From: an uncultured Pelagibacteraceae bacterium
Lineage (GTDB): Bacteria > Pseudomonadota > Alphaproteobacteria > Pelagibacterales > Pelagibacteraceae
NCBI GenBank assembly: GCA_902576395.1
Contig: CACGVB010000002.1
Span: forward strand, 1 to 64,000
Direction of reading: 5' to 3'
DNA: 64,000 nt
Part shown: positions 33,633 to 41,878 of the stretch, piece by piece
How the letters are laid out: every line of letters begins with the position of its first letter
How positions within the stretch are numbered: position 1 is the first letter of the stretch
Notes under the pieces: model-generated
Told to the model about the DNA's origin: nothing
Database searches by the model: none
What the model saw: the letters and a program-made list of their open reading frames with translations, nothing else
Made by a program: the position numbers and the translations under genes

Positions 33633-34979
33633 TTAAATTGAACTCACTATTTTTTTAGCTTGATTTATTCCAGATACTTGAGCTCCATTAACAGTACCCC
33701 AATCTTTTGCAGTTGCCTCGCCAGCAAAATAAATTCTATCACCTACAGATTGTCTTAAAATCTCCCTATATTTAAATGCTCCAGGTTCTGCAGATGCCCA
33801 TGCTCCTAAAAATAAAGGATTAGTTGACCAGTTGGCCACGTGAGATTGTTTTAAGTCTTTATTAATTTTATTTCCAAAAATCTTTTTTAATTCACTTAGA
33901 GCAAAATCTAATGAAGCATCTACACCTGCTTTTGCTAGGTTCTTTCCAAATTCACCACCTGGATCACACATACATAATTTAGTATCTGAGGGATTAATTG
34001 TTACACAAAAACCCTCTGGGGATGATGTATTTTGTTTGTCAATTCTGTAATACAAATAATTGTCTTTAGCTTTTTTTTTAAAAAGTTTTTTAAATTTAAA
34101 AGTCACTCTGTTGTAATGACCCATAGAGATTTTGAAAAAAGACTCTTCTTTTTCAGCACTTAAATTAGGTGTGAATTTAATTTGACCAGAACTTAAAACT
34201 CCGTTTGAAACAGTAACAATACATTTTTTTGCTGAAATTATTCCTTTGTCTGTTGATAATTTAACACCTGATCCACTCCAATCAATTGCAGTTACTTTAG
34301 TATTTAGTTGCACTGGTATTTTTTTATACATGTCAGCTACCAGTGAACCATAACCCTCTTTACAATGCCATACTCCACTTTCAGGTATTTCATAATCAAA
34401 ATTAAAATCTTTACATGAATAGTTTGAAAAATCTTTTCCCATTTCCCATGGACCAATTATTGTATGAACCGTATTAAACCATCTATCATCTTGATATGGA
34501 ACTACATCGATAGGAGCCACATCTTTTCTAGTTTTTGCGATTGCTGCAGTTGCATTATCGTAAACTTTCCATAATGCATCCTCATTTGATATTCTTTTGT
34601 TTCCACTATAAACAGAATACATTTCTTCGTATCGCTCTTTGTAAACATTAAAATTGCTATTATTTTCTCCATAAATTTTAAAATTATTTGTATTTCCATT
34701 TTCAATCCACAAAGCTCCAAGATCATATGGCTCCCCAAATATCTGATTATCTGTTATTGCTCTACCACCAATCATATTTGAAGCTTCTAAACAGATAACT
34801 TTTTTACCAGATTTTATAAGTTCATCAGTTGCTGCAAGACCTGCTGCACCAGCACCAATTACCACAACATCATAATTTTCTTTTGAGTTTGCTAAAATAA
34901 TATTTGGAAATGATAATAAACCCAAACCTAAAAGTGATGTCTTTATAAAGCTTCTTCTATTTTTAGGTTTTTGTATCAT
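33633..34979 (-). CDS. flavin-dependent amine oxidase with Tat signal
   Basis: RRSFIKTSLLGLGLLSFPNIILA Tat signal; VVVIGAGAAGLAATDELIKSGKKVICLEAS Rossmann; C-terminal IYFAGEATAKDWGTVNGAQVSGINQA. Confidence 0.9.
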   Translation of the reverse strand: MIQKPKNRRSFIKTSLLGLGLLSFPNIILANSKENYDVVVIGAGAAGLAATDELIKSGKKVICLEASNMIGGRAITDNQIFGEPYDLGALWIENGNTNNFKIYGENNSNFNVYKERYEEMYSVYSGNKRISNEDALWKVYDNATAAIAKTRKDVAPIDVVPYQDDRWFNTVHTIIGPWEMGKDFSNYSCKDFNFDYEIPESGVWHCKEGYGSLVADMYKKIPVQLNTKVTAIDWSGSGVKLSTDKGIISAKKCIVTVSNGVLSSGQIKFTPNLSAEKEESFFKISMGHYNRVTFKFKKLFKKKAKDNYLYYRIDKQNTSSPEGFCVTINPSDTKLCMCDPGGEFGKNLAKAGVDASLDFALSELKKIFGNKINKDLKQSHVANWSTNPLFLGAWASAEPGAFKYREILRQSVGDRIYFAGEATAKDWGTVNGAQVSGINQAKKIVSSI

Positions 34980-34983
34980 AAAA

Positions 34984-36153
34984 TTAATCAGTAAAAAAAA
35001 TTAATATCAAAATTAAATTAATTAAAAGATACACTGGAAATGAAAATTTTCTACATCTTTGATCCACTATAAAAGAGGTTTTTCTATCCTTCTTCTCAAC
35101 GTAGGAATAATTTACATAAATAGTTAAAAGCCCAGACAAACCTACAAATAAATAAGAAATTAAAGTTAGACTATCATAAACTGTAAGATAATTGTAATCA
35201 GGGAGTTTGTCCGACATAACAAAATTAAATGCAATTAAAGACAACAACGAAATTATCGATAGTTCAACGCGTGTACGTATATTTTTAATATCTATCCAAA
35301 ATACACTTAGAGCAATAAAAACTATAAACACTATTGGCAAACCAAATTTGATTAAATAAGAGAAAGAGTTTCTCTCAATATTTATTGTAGTTGTAATCCT
35401 TGAATTTAAGTCTTTTCCATCTTCTTTCCAAAAAGTTCTTTTATACTCAGTATCATAATTTAAAAAATTAATTTTCCATCCAGGTGAGCTTATTCCAAAG
35501 TCTTTATTTTTATTATTAAGTATTAATCTCTCTTTAGCTGAGTTGGAAATTTTAAATTCTATATAATTTGGTACATCTGAGTATTGGACTATTTTAAGTT
35601 CATGTTGATCAAATGGAAATTTTTTAAAATTAAGTTCATTATTAGAAAATTTGTAAAGTTCGTCGTAATACGAATAATAAACCCAACCACTTGTATAAAT
35701 TTTAATCCAATTAGAAGCATAAGACTCAGTTTCATTTAAATTATCAAAAAAGAATTGAAAATCTTTTATTTTTCTATCAGTTAGCGCTTTATCTAGATCA
35801 TATTTACAGTATATATCTTCTTCTTTACCAAGATTTTGCTCAATTATTTTATATTCTGTAAATTCTTCAAATAAATTTAAAACTGAATAATCTTTGTAAG
35901 TGAAATGCCTATCAGCCAAAATATTAAATGTATCATTTATCTCATCTATAAAAATACTGTCAATTTTTAATTTGTGATATACATTAATCTTTTCATTATA
36001 ATTCTCATTTCCAAAATTAAGCTTAGCATAAATCTTGTTACATAAATCAATACTAATATTTTCTCTTATTTTTTTATCCTCATCACTAAAAGAAACACTA
36101 TTAAATAAAAAAAAAATTATGATTAGGAAAATATTTTTATAATTTTTTTTCAT
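34984..36153 (-). CDS. pentameric ligand-gated ion channel (pLGIC), paralog 2
   Basis: Same architecture as 32418-33632: LNFKKFPFDQHELKIVQYS, IERNSFSYLIKFGLPIVFIVFIALSVFWI, M2 RTRVELSIISLLSLIAFNFVMSDKLPD. Confidence 0.87.
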   Translation of the reverse strand: MKKNYKNIFLIIIFFLFNSVSFSDEDKKIRENISIDLCNKIYAKLNFGNENYNEKINVYHKLKIDSIFIDEINDTFNILADRHFTYKDYSVLNLFEEFTEYKIIEQNLGKEEDIYCKYDLDKALTDRKIKDFQFFFDNLNETESYASNWIKIYTSGWVYYSYYDELYKFSNNELNFKKFPFDQHELKIVQYSDVPNYIEFKISNSAKERLILNNKNKDFGISSPGWKINFLNYDTEYKRTFWKEDGKDLNSRITTTINIERNSFSYLIKFGLPIVFIVFIALSVFWIDIKNIRTRVELSIISLLSLIAFNFVMSDKLPDYNYLTVYDSLTLISYLFVGLSGLLTIYVNYSYVEKKDRKTSFIVDQRCRKFSFPVYLLINLILILIFFTD

Positions 36154-36823
36154 ATTCTCTCTTTTTTTTCTTCTGAGATTTTTTAAGCCTTGAAAACATT
36201 CTTAAACCAATGATCCAAGCAATTATTATTACAGCAAATCCTATTACTGGAGTATTGTATATGAAAAAGTTATATGACCCGTGAAGAACAAAAGGTACTA
36301 TAAAAGCAAGTAATAAGTTATCACCTTTTTTTATGAATGAATATTTCATGAAAAAATACCCCATGAATAAGCCAAACACGGCATGTGCTGGCACTGCTGA
36401 AAATGCTCTAACAATTGCAAGTGAAATTGATGAAGTATTAAAATAATCTGCCAATAAGTAGACGTAGTAAAAATTTTCTAATGTTGCAAAACCAAGTGAA
36501 GCACAAACACCATAAACAATACCATCCATTGGCTCATTAAAATCCTTCATCTTATAAACTAAGAAGTATAGTACTGATAATTTTAAACCTTCCTCAACAG
36601 GGGCTGCAGTTAAGAATGAATTAATTAAAGCATCGCTTAGTTCTGTTTTTTCTAATGCTTCACCAAAATATGTATTTAGAAAATATGCAGGTATTGTAAT
36701 TAAAATGCCATAAAAAAATACTTTGATAATTTCAAACTTTGGTTCTCTAAATTTATCGGAAAAAACAAATATTAATATTATTAGTATAGATGGCAGGATT
36801 GTTGCGAGTAACAATTGCATCAA
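36137..36823 (-). CDS. PrsW-like intramembrane metalloprotease family protein
   Basis: AAPVEEGLKLSVLYFLV (EExxK), PMDGIVYGVCASLGFATLENFYYV, PAHAVFGLFMG. Confidence 0.88.
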   Translation of the reverse strand: MMQLLLATILPSILIILIFVFSDKFREPKFEIIKVFFYGILITIPAYFLNTYFGEALEKTELSDALINSFLTAAPVEEGLKLSVLYFLVYKMKDFNEPMDGIVYGVCASLGFATLENFYYVYLLADYFNTSSISLAIVRAFSAVPAHAVFGLFMGYFFMKYSFIKKGDNLLLAFIVPFVLHGSYNFFIYNTPVIGFAVIIIAWIIGLRMFSRLKKSQKKKKREYEKKL

Positions 36824-37281
36824 CTATTTTCTATAGTGGTTTTAATCTTGAGAATTTTATTTTCTAATGCCTCAAAAGCTTGAAAAATTTCTTTTTTCTC
36901 TATCGATGAAATTTCTTTGCCTTTATGACTTGAATTAGTTTTAGATGAATTAATTACATCCATTAATTGTCCATGTAAGATAGTAAATTTAATTAAAAGT
37001 TCGCTTAAATTTTCACTATTAGTCTTTATTTTTTTTAACTCTTTTAAAATTATATATTCATGTGCTCTCAAAAGATAAGGAGTAAGTCCATGCTCAACGC
37101 AAGCTCTATCAATTTTCACGGCATCTCTGTGATCTAACTGCTGATCTAAATCTGGATCACTACATTTTCTAAGAAAAGATTCACTTTTTCCTGTTGCTTC
37201 CTGAATAATTTCTGATTTCAGTTCTTTTATTGCCTCTGTCAGTCCGTGTTCTATTGATGAAATTTCTCTTATCTTAGCCAT
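36820..37281 (-). CDS. predicted HTH/CII-like DNA-binding regulator
   Basis: N-terminal small helical segment ATGKSESFLRKCSDPDLDQQLDHRDAVKIDRACVEHGLTPYLL resembling phage CII-like proteins; first gene of the pLGIC operon. Confidence 0.4.
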   Translation of the reverse strand: MAKIREISSIEHGLTEAIKELKSEIIQEATGKSESFLRKCSDPDLDQQLDHRDAVKIDRACVEHGLTPYLLRAHEYIILKELKKIKTNSENLSELLIKFTILHGQLMDVINSSKTNSSHKGKEISSIEKKEIFQAFEALENKILKIKTTIENS

Positions 37282-37310
37282 AAATTTATTTATGAAATTC
37301 TAATACAAAT

Positions 37311-37351
37311 ATTGGACAAATAAAAATAAATAAAATCAGGATTTGTCCAAT
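37311..37351. promoter_or_regulatory. 11-bp perfect inverted repeat ATTGGACAAAT-N19-ATTTGTCCAAT in a divergent promoter region
   Basis: Direct reading; lies between 36820-37281 (-) and 37423 (+); half-site ATTGGACAA recurs at 32407. Confidence 0.5.
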
Positions 37352-37422
37352 AATACCTATCTCTTTTCACATAAAAAAAAAATTAAAAGTGACTATTTAA
37401 TTTTTATAACGAAAGGAAAAAA

Positions 37423-37509
37423 ATGAAAAATATATTTAAGTATTTACGAATAATCGAAATCAATTTTGAATTCGATTTAATTAAACCATACAGAAAGGAG
37501 GTACTATGA
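37423..37509 (+). CDS. 28-aa leader micro-ORF overlapping the start of the 55-aa ORF (ATGA)
   Basis: gaaaggaaaaaaATG; MKNIFKYLRIIEINFEFDLIKPYRKEVL; stop TGA overlaps next ATG. Confidence 0.4.
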   Translation: MKNIFKYLRIIEINFEFDLIKPYRKEVL

Positions 37510-37673
37510 AAAAATTAGCATTAATAGTTGGATTACTATCTATGATTGCAAGTTCAGCTCATGCATTTAGTTACAGCACACCAAATGTGTTTGGTGGTTA
37601 TAACTACTATGGCGATGTTTCTGGTTATAGCACAAGCAATGTTTTCGGCGGTTATAACTACTACCTAAATTAA
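37506..37673 (+). CDS. 55-aa secreted peptide with tandem YST-NVFGGYNYY repeat (not in ORF track)
   Basis: MKKLALIVGLLSMIASSAHA|FSYSTPNVFGGYNYYGDVSGYSTSNVFGGYNYYLN; SD AAAGGAGGT 5 nt upstream; terminator follows. Confidence 0.85.
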   Translation: MKKLALIVGLLSMIASSAHAFSYSTPNVFGGYNYYGDVSGYSTSNVFGGYNYYLN

Positions 37674-37681
37674 TCAACAAA

Positions 37682-37707
37682 TAAGCCCCTCAATAATGAG
37701 GGGCTTA
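37682..37707 (+). terminator. hairpin terminator after the 55-aa peptide gene
   Basis: taagcccctca (37682-37692) / tgaggggctta (37697-37707), loop ataa. Confidence 0.75.
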
Positions 37708-37787
37708 CAACAAAATAGAAAGGTTAGAAGAATTAATTATAAATAAGATTATTTTTGAGATAAAATTATAATTCTTTAAATACAATT

Positions 37788-39317
37788 ATGGAAAATGAAA
37801 AACTAGACATAACACCAACAGTTGGGCTCTTAGCTCTGTTAAAAAATATGCGTTATACAGAGTGGTACGCTCTTGGTGAATTTGTAGATAATTCAATACA
37901 AAGTTATCGGTTAAATAAAAAAGTTTTAAAAAAACTAGATCCTCGTTTTAAACTTAAAATTAAGATAGATATTTTTAGTAATGAAATCACAATAAGAGAT
38001 AATGCAGCTGGTATTGGACATGAGAGATATGCTGCAGCTTTTGAAACTGGAAAACCACCGCCTGATAGTTCAGGGCTTTCAGAGTTTGGTGTAGGTATGA
38101 AGATTGCAGCTTGTTGGTTTGCAGATAGATGGAGAGTACATACTAAGGCAATTGGAGAAACCGTTTATAGATTAGTAGAATTTGATATAAATAAAATAAG
38201 AGAAAAAAATACTACTACTCTTGACGTAATTAGATCTCCAGCTAAACAAAATGCGCATTATACGATTGTTACATTAAGTAAATTAAACCATAGACCTAAA
38301 ACTACCACTGTAACAAAAATAAAAGAACATTTGGCTTCAATGTACAGGCATCTTATTAATAAAGCAGAAATTGATATTATTGTAGATAATAAAAGTCTTC
38401 GTTACGAAAAACCTAAAATTCGTACATCAGGTTATTATAAAGAGTGGGAGGATGGAATAATTAAAAAACCTAAACCTATTAAATGGTACAAAGAATTTGA
38501 TTTTGATTTTGATAATATACCAATCAATGGATTTGTTGGTATTAGAGAAAAGGGTAGAGTCAAACAACCAGGTTTTTCATTGTTTAGAAGAGGAAGATTA
38601 ATCACTGGCACAGAAGAAAACCCCTTCAAGCCTGAAAAAATTTTTGGTCAAAGTAATGATAGACGACAGCAAGTTATATTCGGCGAGATTAATATGGATG
38701 ATATGCCTGTAGCTTTTTCAAAAAATGATTTTGTGTGGGATGAAGTTAAAAAAAATAAATTTATTACAAAATTACATGAAGCTATACAATTTATAGATAA
38801 AAAGAAATCGATAGATTTAATTAAACAATCAAAACATTGGTCAGAAGATCTTGAAAGAGATGATATAAGAGAAGAGTCAAAAAAAGGGTTAGAGCAAGTA
38901 GAAAAATTTACTGCAAGAGGACTTGAAGAAGCCAAAAATGAAAATAACAAAGTTTCGTCTCTAACAAAAATACATGAAGTGGCTAAAGAAAAACAAAAAG
39001 GCCGTCCTTTTTCGGTAAATTACTTAGGAAAGGAATATCAAGTACAGTTTACTTATGAGTATGATCCAAATGCAACTGAGCTTTATGACATTCAAGTCTC
39101 AAGTGATAAAAAAAAAATAGATATTTTTCTAAATTTAAAACATACATTTGCAAGTAGATTTTTTACCACTCAAAATGAAAGAAATGGTTTCACTATTTTT
39201 ATTGCATACCTTGCTGTATGTGAGGTTCATTTAGTTAGCAAAGAAGGAGTCAGGGATGTTTCTATGATTAGAAATAGATTAAATCAAATTTGTCAAAACA
39301 TCCCTCCTAGAACATGA
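37788..39317 (+). CDS. GHKL ATPase (bacterial MORC/MutL-like) of a restriction/defense locus
   Basis: ALGEFVDNSIQSY (N box), IRDNAAGIG (G1), GLSEFGVGMKIAACWFADRW (G2). Confidence 0.88.
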   Translation: MENEKLDITPTVGLLALLKNMRYTEWYALGEFVDNSIQSYRLNKKVLKKLDPRFKLKIKIDIFSNEITIRDNAAGIGHERYAAAFETGKPPPDSSGLSEFGVGMKIAACWFADRWRVHTKAIGETVYRLVEFDINKIREKNTTTLDVIRSPAKQNAHYTIVTLSKLNHRPKTTTVTKIKEHLASMYRHLINKAEIDIIVDNKSLRYEKPKIRTSGYYKEWEDGIIKKPKPIKWYKEFDFDFDNIPINGFVGIREKGRVKQPGFSLFRRGRLITGTEENPFKPEKIFGQSNDRRQQVIFGEINMDDMPVAFSKNDFVWDEVKKNKFITKLHEAIQFIDKKKSIDLIKQSKHWSEDLERDDIREESKKGLEQVEKFTARGLEEAKNENNKVSSLTKIHEVAKEKQKGRPFSVNYLGKEYQVQFTYEYDPNATELYDIQVSSDKKKIDIFLNLKHTFASRFFTTQNERNGFTIFIAYLAVCEVHLVSKEGVRDVSMIRNRLNQICQNIPPRT

Positions 39318-41878
39318 TTGAATGGAGCCCAAAAGAGAATGGTCATTTTGCAAATCTCTATAAGGAAAAATTATCTGAAAAAAATTTTATAGATGCAGAT
39401 GTAAAAAAAATATTCGAAAATTCAAAAGATGTCTTGTCAAAAACAATTAACCCAAACACAAGAAAAAATCATGGAAGGTTATCTTCAAAAAATATAGTGT
39501 TAGGCTACATACAAAGTGGAAAAACTACTTCTATGGAAGCAGTCTCATGTATGGCAAGAGACAATGGGTTTAAATTAATTATTATTCTTTCAGGCCATGT
39601 ATCGAACTTAGCAGATCAGACAAAAGGCAGAACTTATAAGTCATTTGATAATATGTATGGCTGGAAAAAGATCGAAATATTGAGGGGAACCAAAATTGAT
39701 TATACAAATACAGATAATCAATTAAAAAACATTATATCTTCTACTCAGGATGAATTTTTAGATGAAGATGAGAAACCATGTTTATTGATGGTTGTTATGA
39801 AACAATGGCAAAGACTTGATAAAATAATTTCAATTTTTAATCATGCTAATGAAAGTGGTATAGATTTATCTAAAGTTCCAACTTTGATTATAGATGATGA
39901 GGCAGATCACTATTCTTTAGATACAAAAAGTAACTCTAAATCAAATTCAAAAGATAGAAATGCTTCAGAATATTATATCATAGAACAAGGCGATACTCTT
40001 GAAAGTATTTCAGAAAAAAAATTCATTCCAGAAGAAATGTTAAGAAATTTAAATGGATACAATGAGGAAGATGAAGTTATTTTACTTCCTGGTAAAGAAC
40101 TTTTGCTAGAAAAAAACGAAAGTACTACACATAGAAGAATAAAAAGATTAAGACAACTACTACCTAAACATACTTTCCTAGGATATACAGCAACACCAAT
40201 GGCAAATTTTCTTATCTCTACAGTTAATAATTTATCACCAAAGAGTGGTACTGTGCTAGCTCCAGGTTCCATGTATACAGGTGCAAAGTATTTTTTTGGA
40301 ATCGAAGAAAATAAAAAAAAACATGTTAAATTAGTAAGTGAAAAATACGAAAAGGGCGTAAGACCTAATAGTCTTTTAGAAGCTGTCAGAATATTTATCT
40401 TGGGTGTGGCATGTGGGATGATGAATGGAGACCATAAAAAAAAACAAAAAAAAAGATCAATGTTAATTCATCCATCTACAAGTAGAATTGTTCATCAAGA
40501 ATATAAAGATTGGATTGAGGGAATTATTAGAGATTATTCAAAAGCTTATGAAAGTAAAGCTAGAAATACTAGAGATAATTCAAAAAGAATTGATTTTTCT
40601 TTTACTGAAATTGAAAAAGATTTTATAAATTCCTATGAGGAATTGAAAAAAACTCAAAAGAACCTTCCTAAATATGATGATAAATTTATAATTAACATTC
40701 ATAAAGCATTAAAAGAAATTAGTAATAATATTGAATTATTTAATGCAGAGCAGGGCTCTATTCCATTTATAGATTGGGAGAGTGGTGATTTTTATTCAAA
40801 AATTCTGATTGGTGGCATAGGTCTTGAAAGAGGTTATACAATACAAGGCCTAACAATATCATATGTAGTTAGAGAAAGTGGAAGTGATGATACTGTTTAT
40901 CAAAGAGCTAGATTTTTTGGTTATCACAAATCATATATAGGTTTTGTTAGGATGTACTTACCTGATTATTTAATTTCAAATTTTGAGGATCAATATGGAC
41001 AAGAAATAGTTGTTAGAGAAAAAATGCAAGAAGTAATAAACAGAGGTGGTGACCTAAGAAAAGAATTAAAAAGAAGCTTTCCTTTTATATCTAGCAAATA
41101 TGGACCTGTTAGAAAAAATATACTAGGACATAATTTAAAAAAATTCCCTAATCATGGAATTATAATGGATAACAGGGCACATCATCTAGAAATCAATAAC
41201 ATAGAGGAAAATAAAAAAATCTATAATGAACTTAATAATATTAATGGAAAAAAGGATATTTCAGAAATATCAAATCATGCTTATGTAAAAAATATTAAAG
41301 GTATTGAAATTAAAGATAATTTAGATCTGACAGATTTTACTGAAAAATATATAAGTAAAATAAATAGTTATGAGGATACGGCAGACCAGTATGATATTTT
41401 ATCAGAACTCGTAGCCTGGAGAAAAATGAAAAAAGAAGAGGCTATTAAAAATAAAGAAGATCCATCTAAATATAAAAATTTAGAACTTGCAATAATGTTT
41501 ATGAATGACGATGAAAACTTTAACAGAAGAGTTCCAGAAAGAGATTTCAATGATTTATCAAGCAGAATACCAGTAGAACAGGGAGCTAATATGAATAGAC
41601 CAGGTCATGCATATCTCCATTGTGAATTTCTTAGAAACGATGAACCTAAATGGCAACCGACACCAAAAAAAAATTCTCCATATGGAACACCTATCCAAGG
41701 AAAAACACTTAAGACAGCGAATAAGATAGCAACATTGCAAGTTTATAAATTCAACATTTTATCAAAAGAAACTGATCAGATATTAAAAGTTGGAGATTTT
41801 GAAATGATAAATATTCCATATTTTAGATTATATATCCCAAAAATTTTAGGCACAGGTTTCACAGCAGTTAAATTTTAA
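39314..41878 (+). CDS. Z1-domain helicase-like protein with LysM-like insertion
   Basis: Walker A GYIQSGKTTSM, Walker B LIIDDEADHYSLD, FLGYTATPMANFL, RGYTIQGLTISY...QRARFFGY; ATGA overlap with 5' gene; LysM-like segment 39971-40108. Confidence 0.88.
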   Translation: MIEWSPKENGHFANLYKEKLSEKNFIDADVKKIFENSKDVLSKTINPNTRKNHGRLSSKNIVLGYIQSGKTTSMEAVSCMARDNGFKLIIILSGHVSNLADQTKGRTYKSFDNMYGWKKIEILRGTKIDYTNTDNQLKNIISSTQDEFLDEDEKPCLLMVVMKQWQRLDKIISIFNHANESGIDLSKVPTLIIDDEADHYSLDTKSNSKSNSKDRNASEYYIIEQGDTLESISEKKFIPEEMLRNLNGYNEEDEVILLPGKELLLEKNESTTHRRIKRLRQLLPKHTFLGYTATPMANFLISTVNNLSPKSGTVLAPGSMYTGAKYFFGIEENKKKHVKLVSEKYEKGVRPNSLLEAVRIFILGVACGMMNGDHKKKQKKRSMLIHPSTSRIVHQEYKDWIEGIIRDYSKAYESKARNTRDNSKRIDFSFTEIEKDFINSYEELKKTQKNLPKYDDKFIINIHKALKEISNNIELFNAEQGSIPFIDWESGDFYSKILIGGIGLERGYTIQGLTISYVVRESGSDDTVYQRARFFGYHKSYIGFVRMYLPDYLISNFEDQYGQEIVVREKMQEVINRGGDLRKELKRSFPFISSKYGPVRKNILGHNLKKFPNHGIIMDNRAHHLEINNIEENKKIYNELNNINGKKDISEISNHAYVKNIKGIEIKDNLDLTDFTEKYISKINSYEDTADQYDILSELVAWRKMKKEEAIKNKEDPSKYKNLELAIMFMNDDENFNRRVPERDFNDLSSRIPVEQGANMNRPGHAYLHCEFLRNDEPKWQPTPKKNSPYGTPIQGKTLKTANKIATLQVYKFNILSKETDQILKVGDFEMINIPYFRLYIPKILGTGFTAVKF

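Noticed and set aside
38435-38950. Antisense ORFs opposite the GHKL ATPase (and 39973-40272, 41368-41550, 41558-41740 opposite Z1)
   Set aside because: Serine/phenylalanine-rich shadow translations of AT-rich coding DNA
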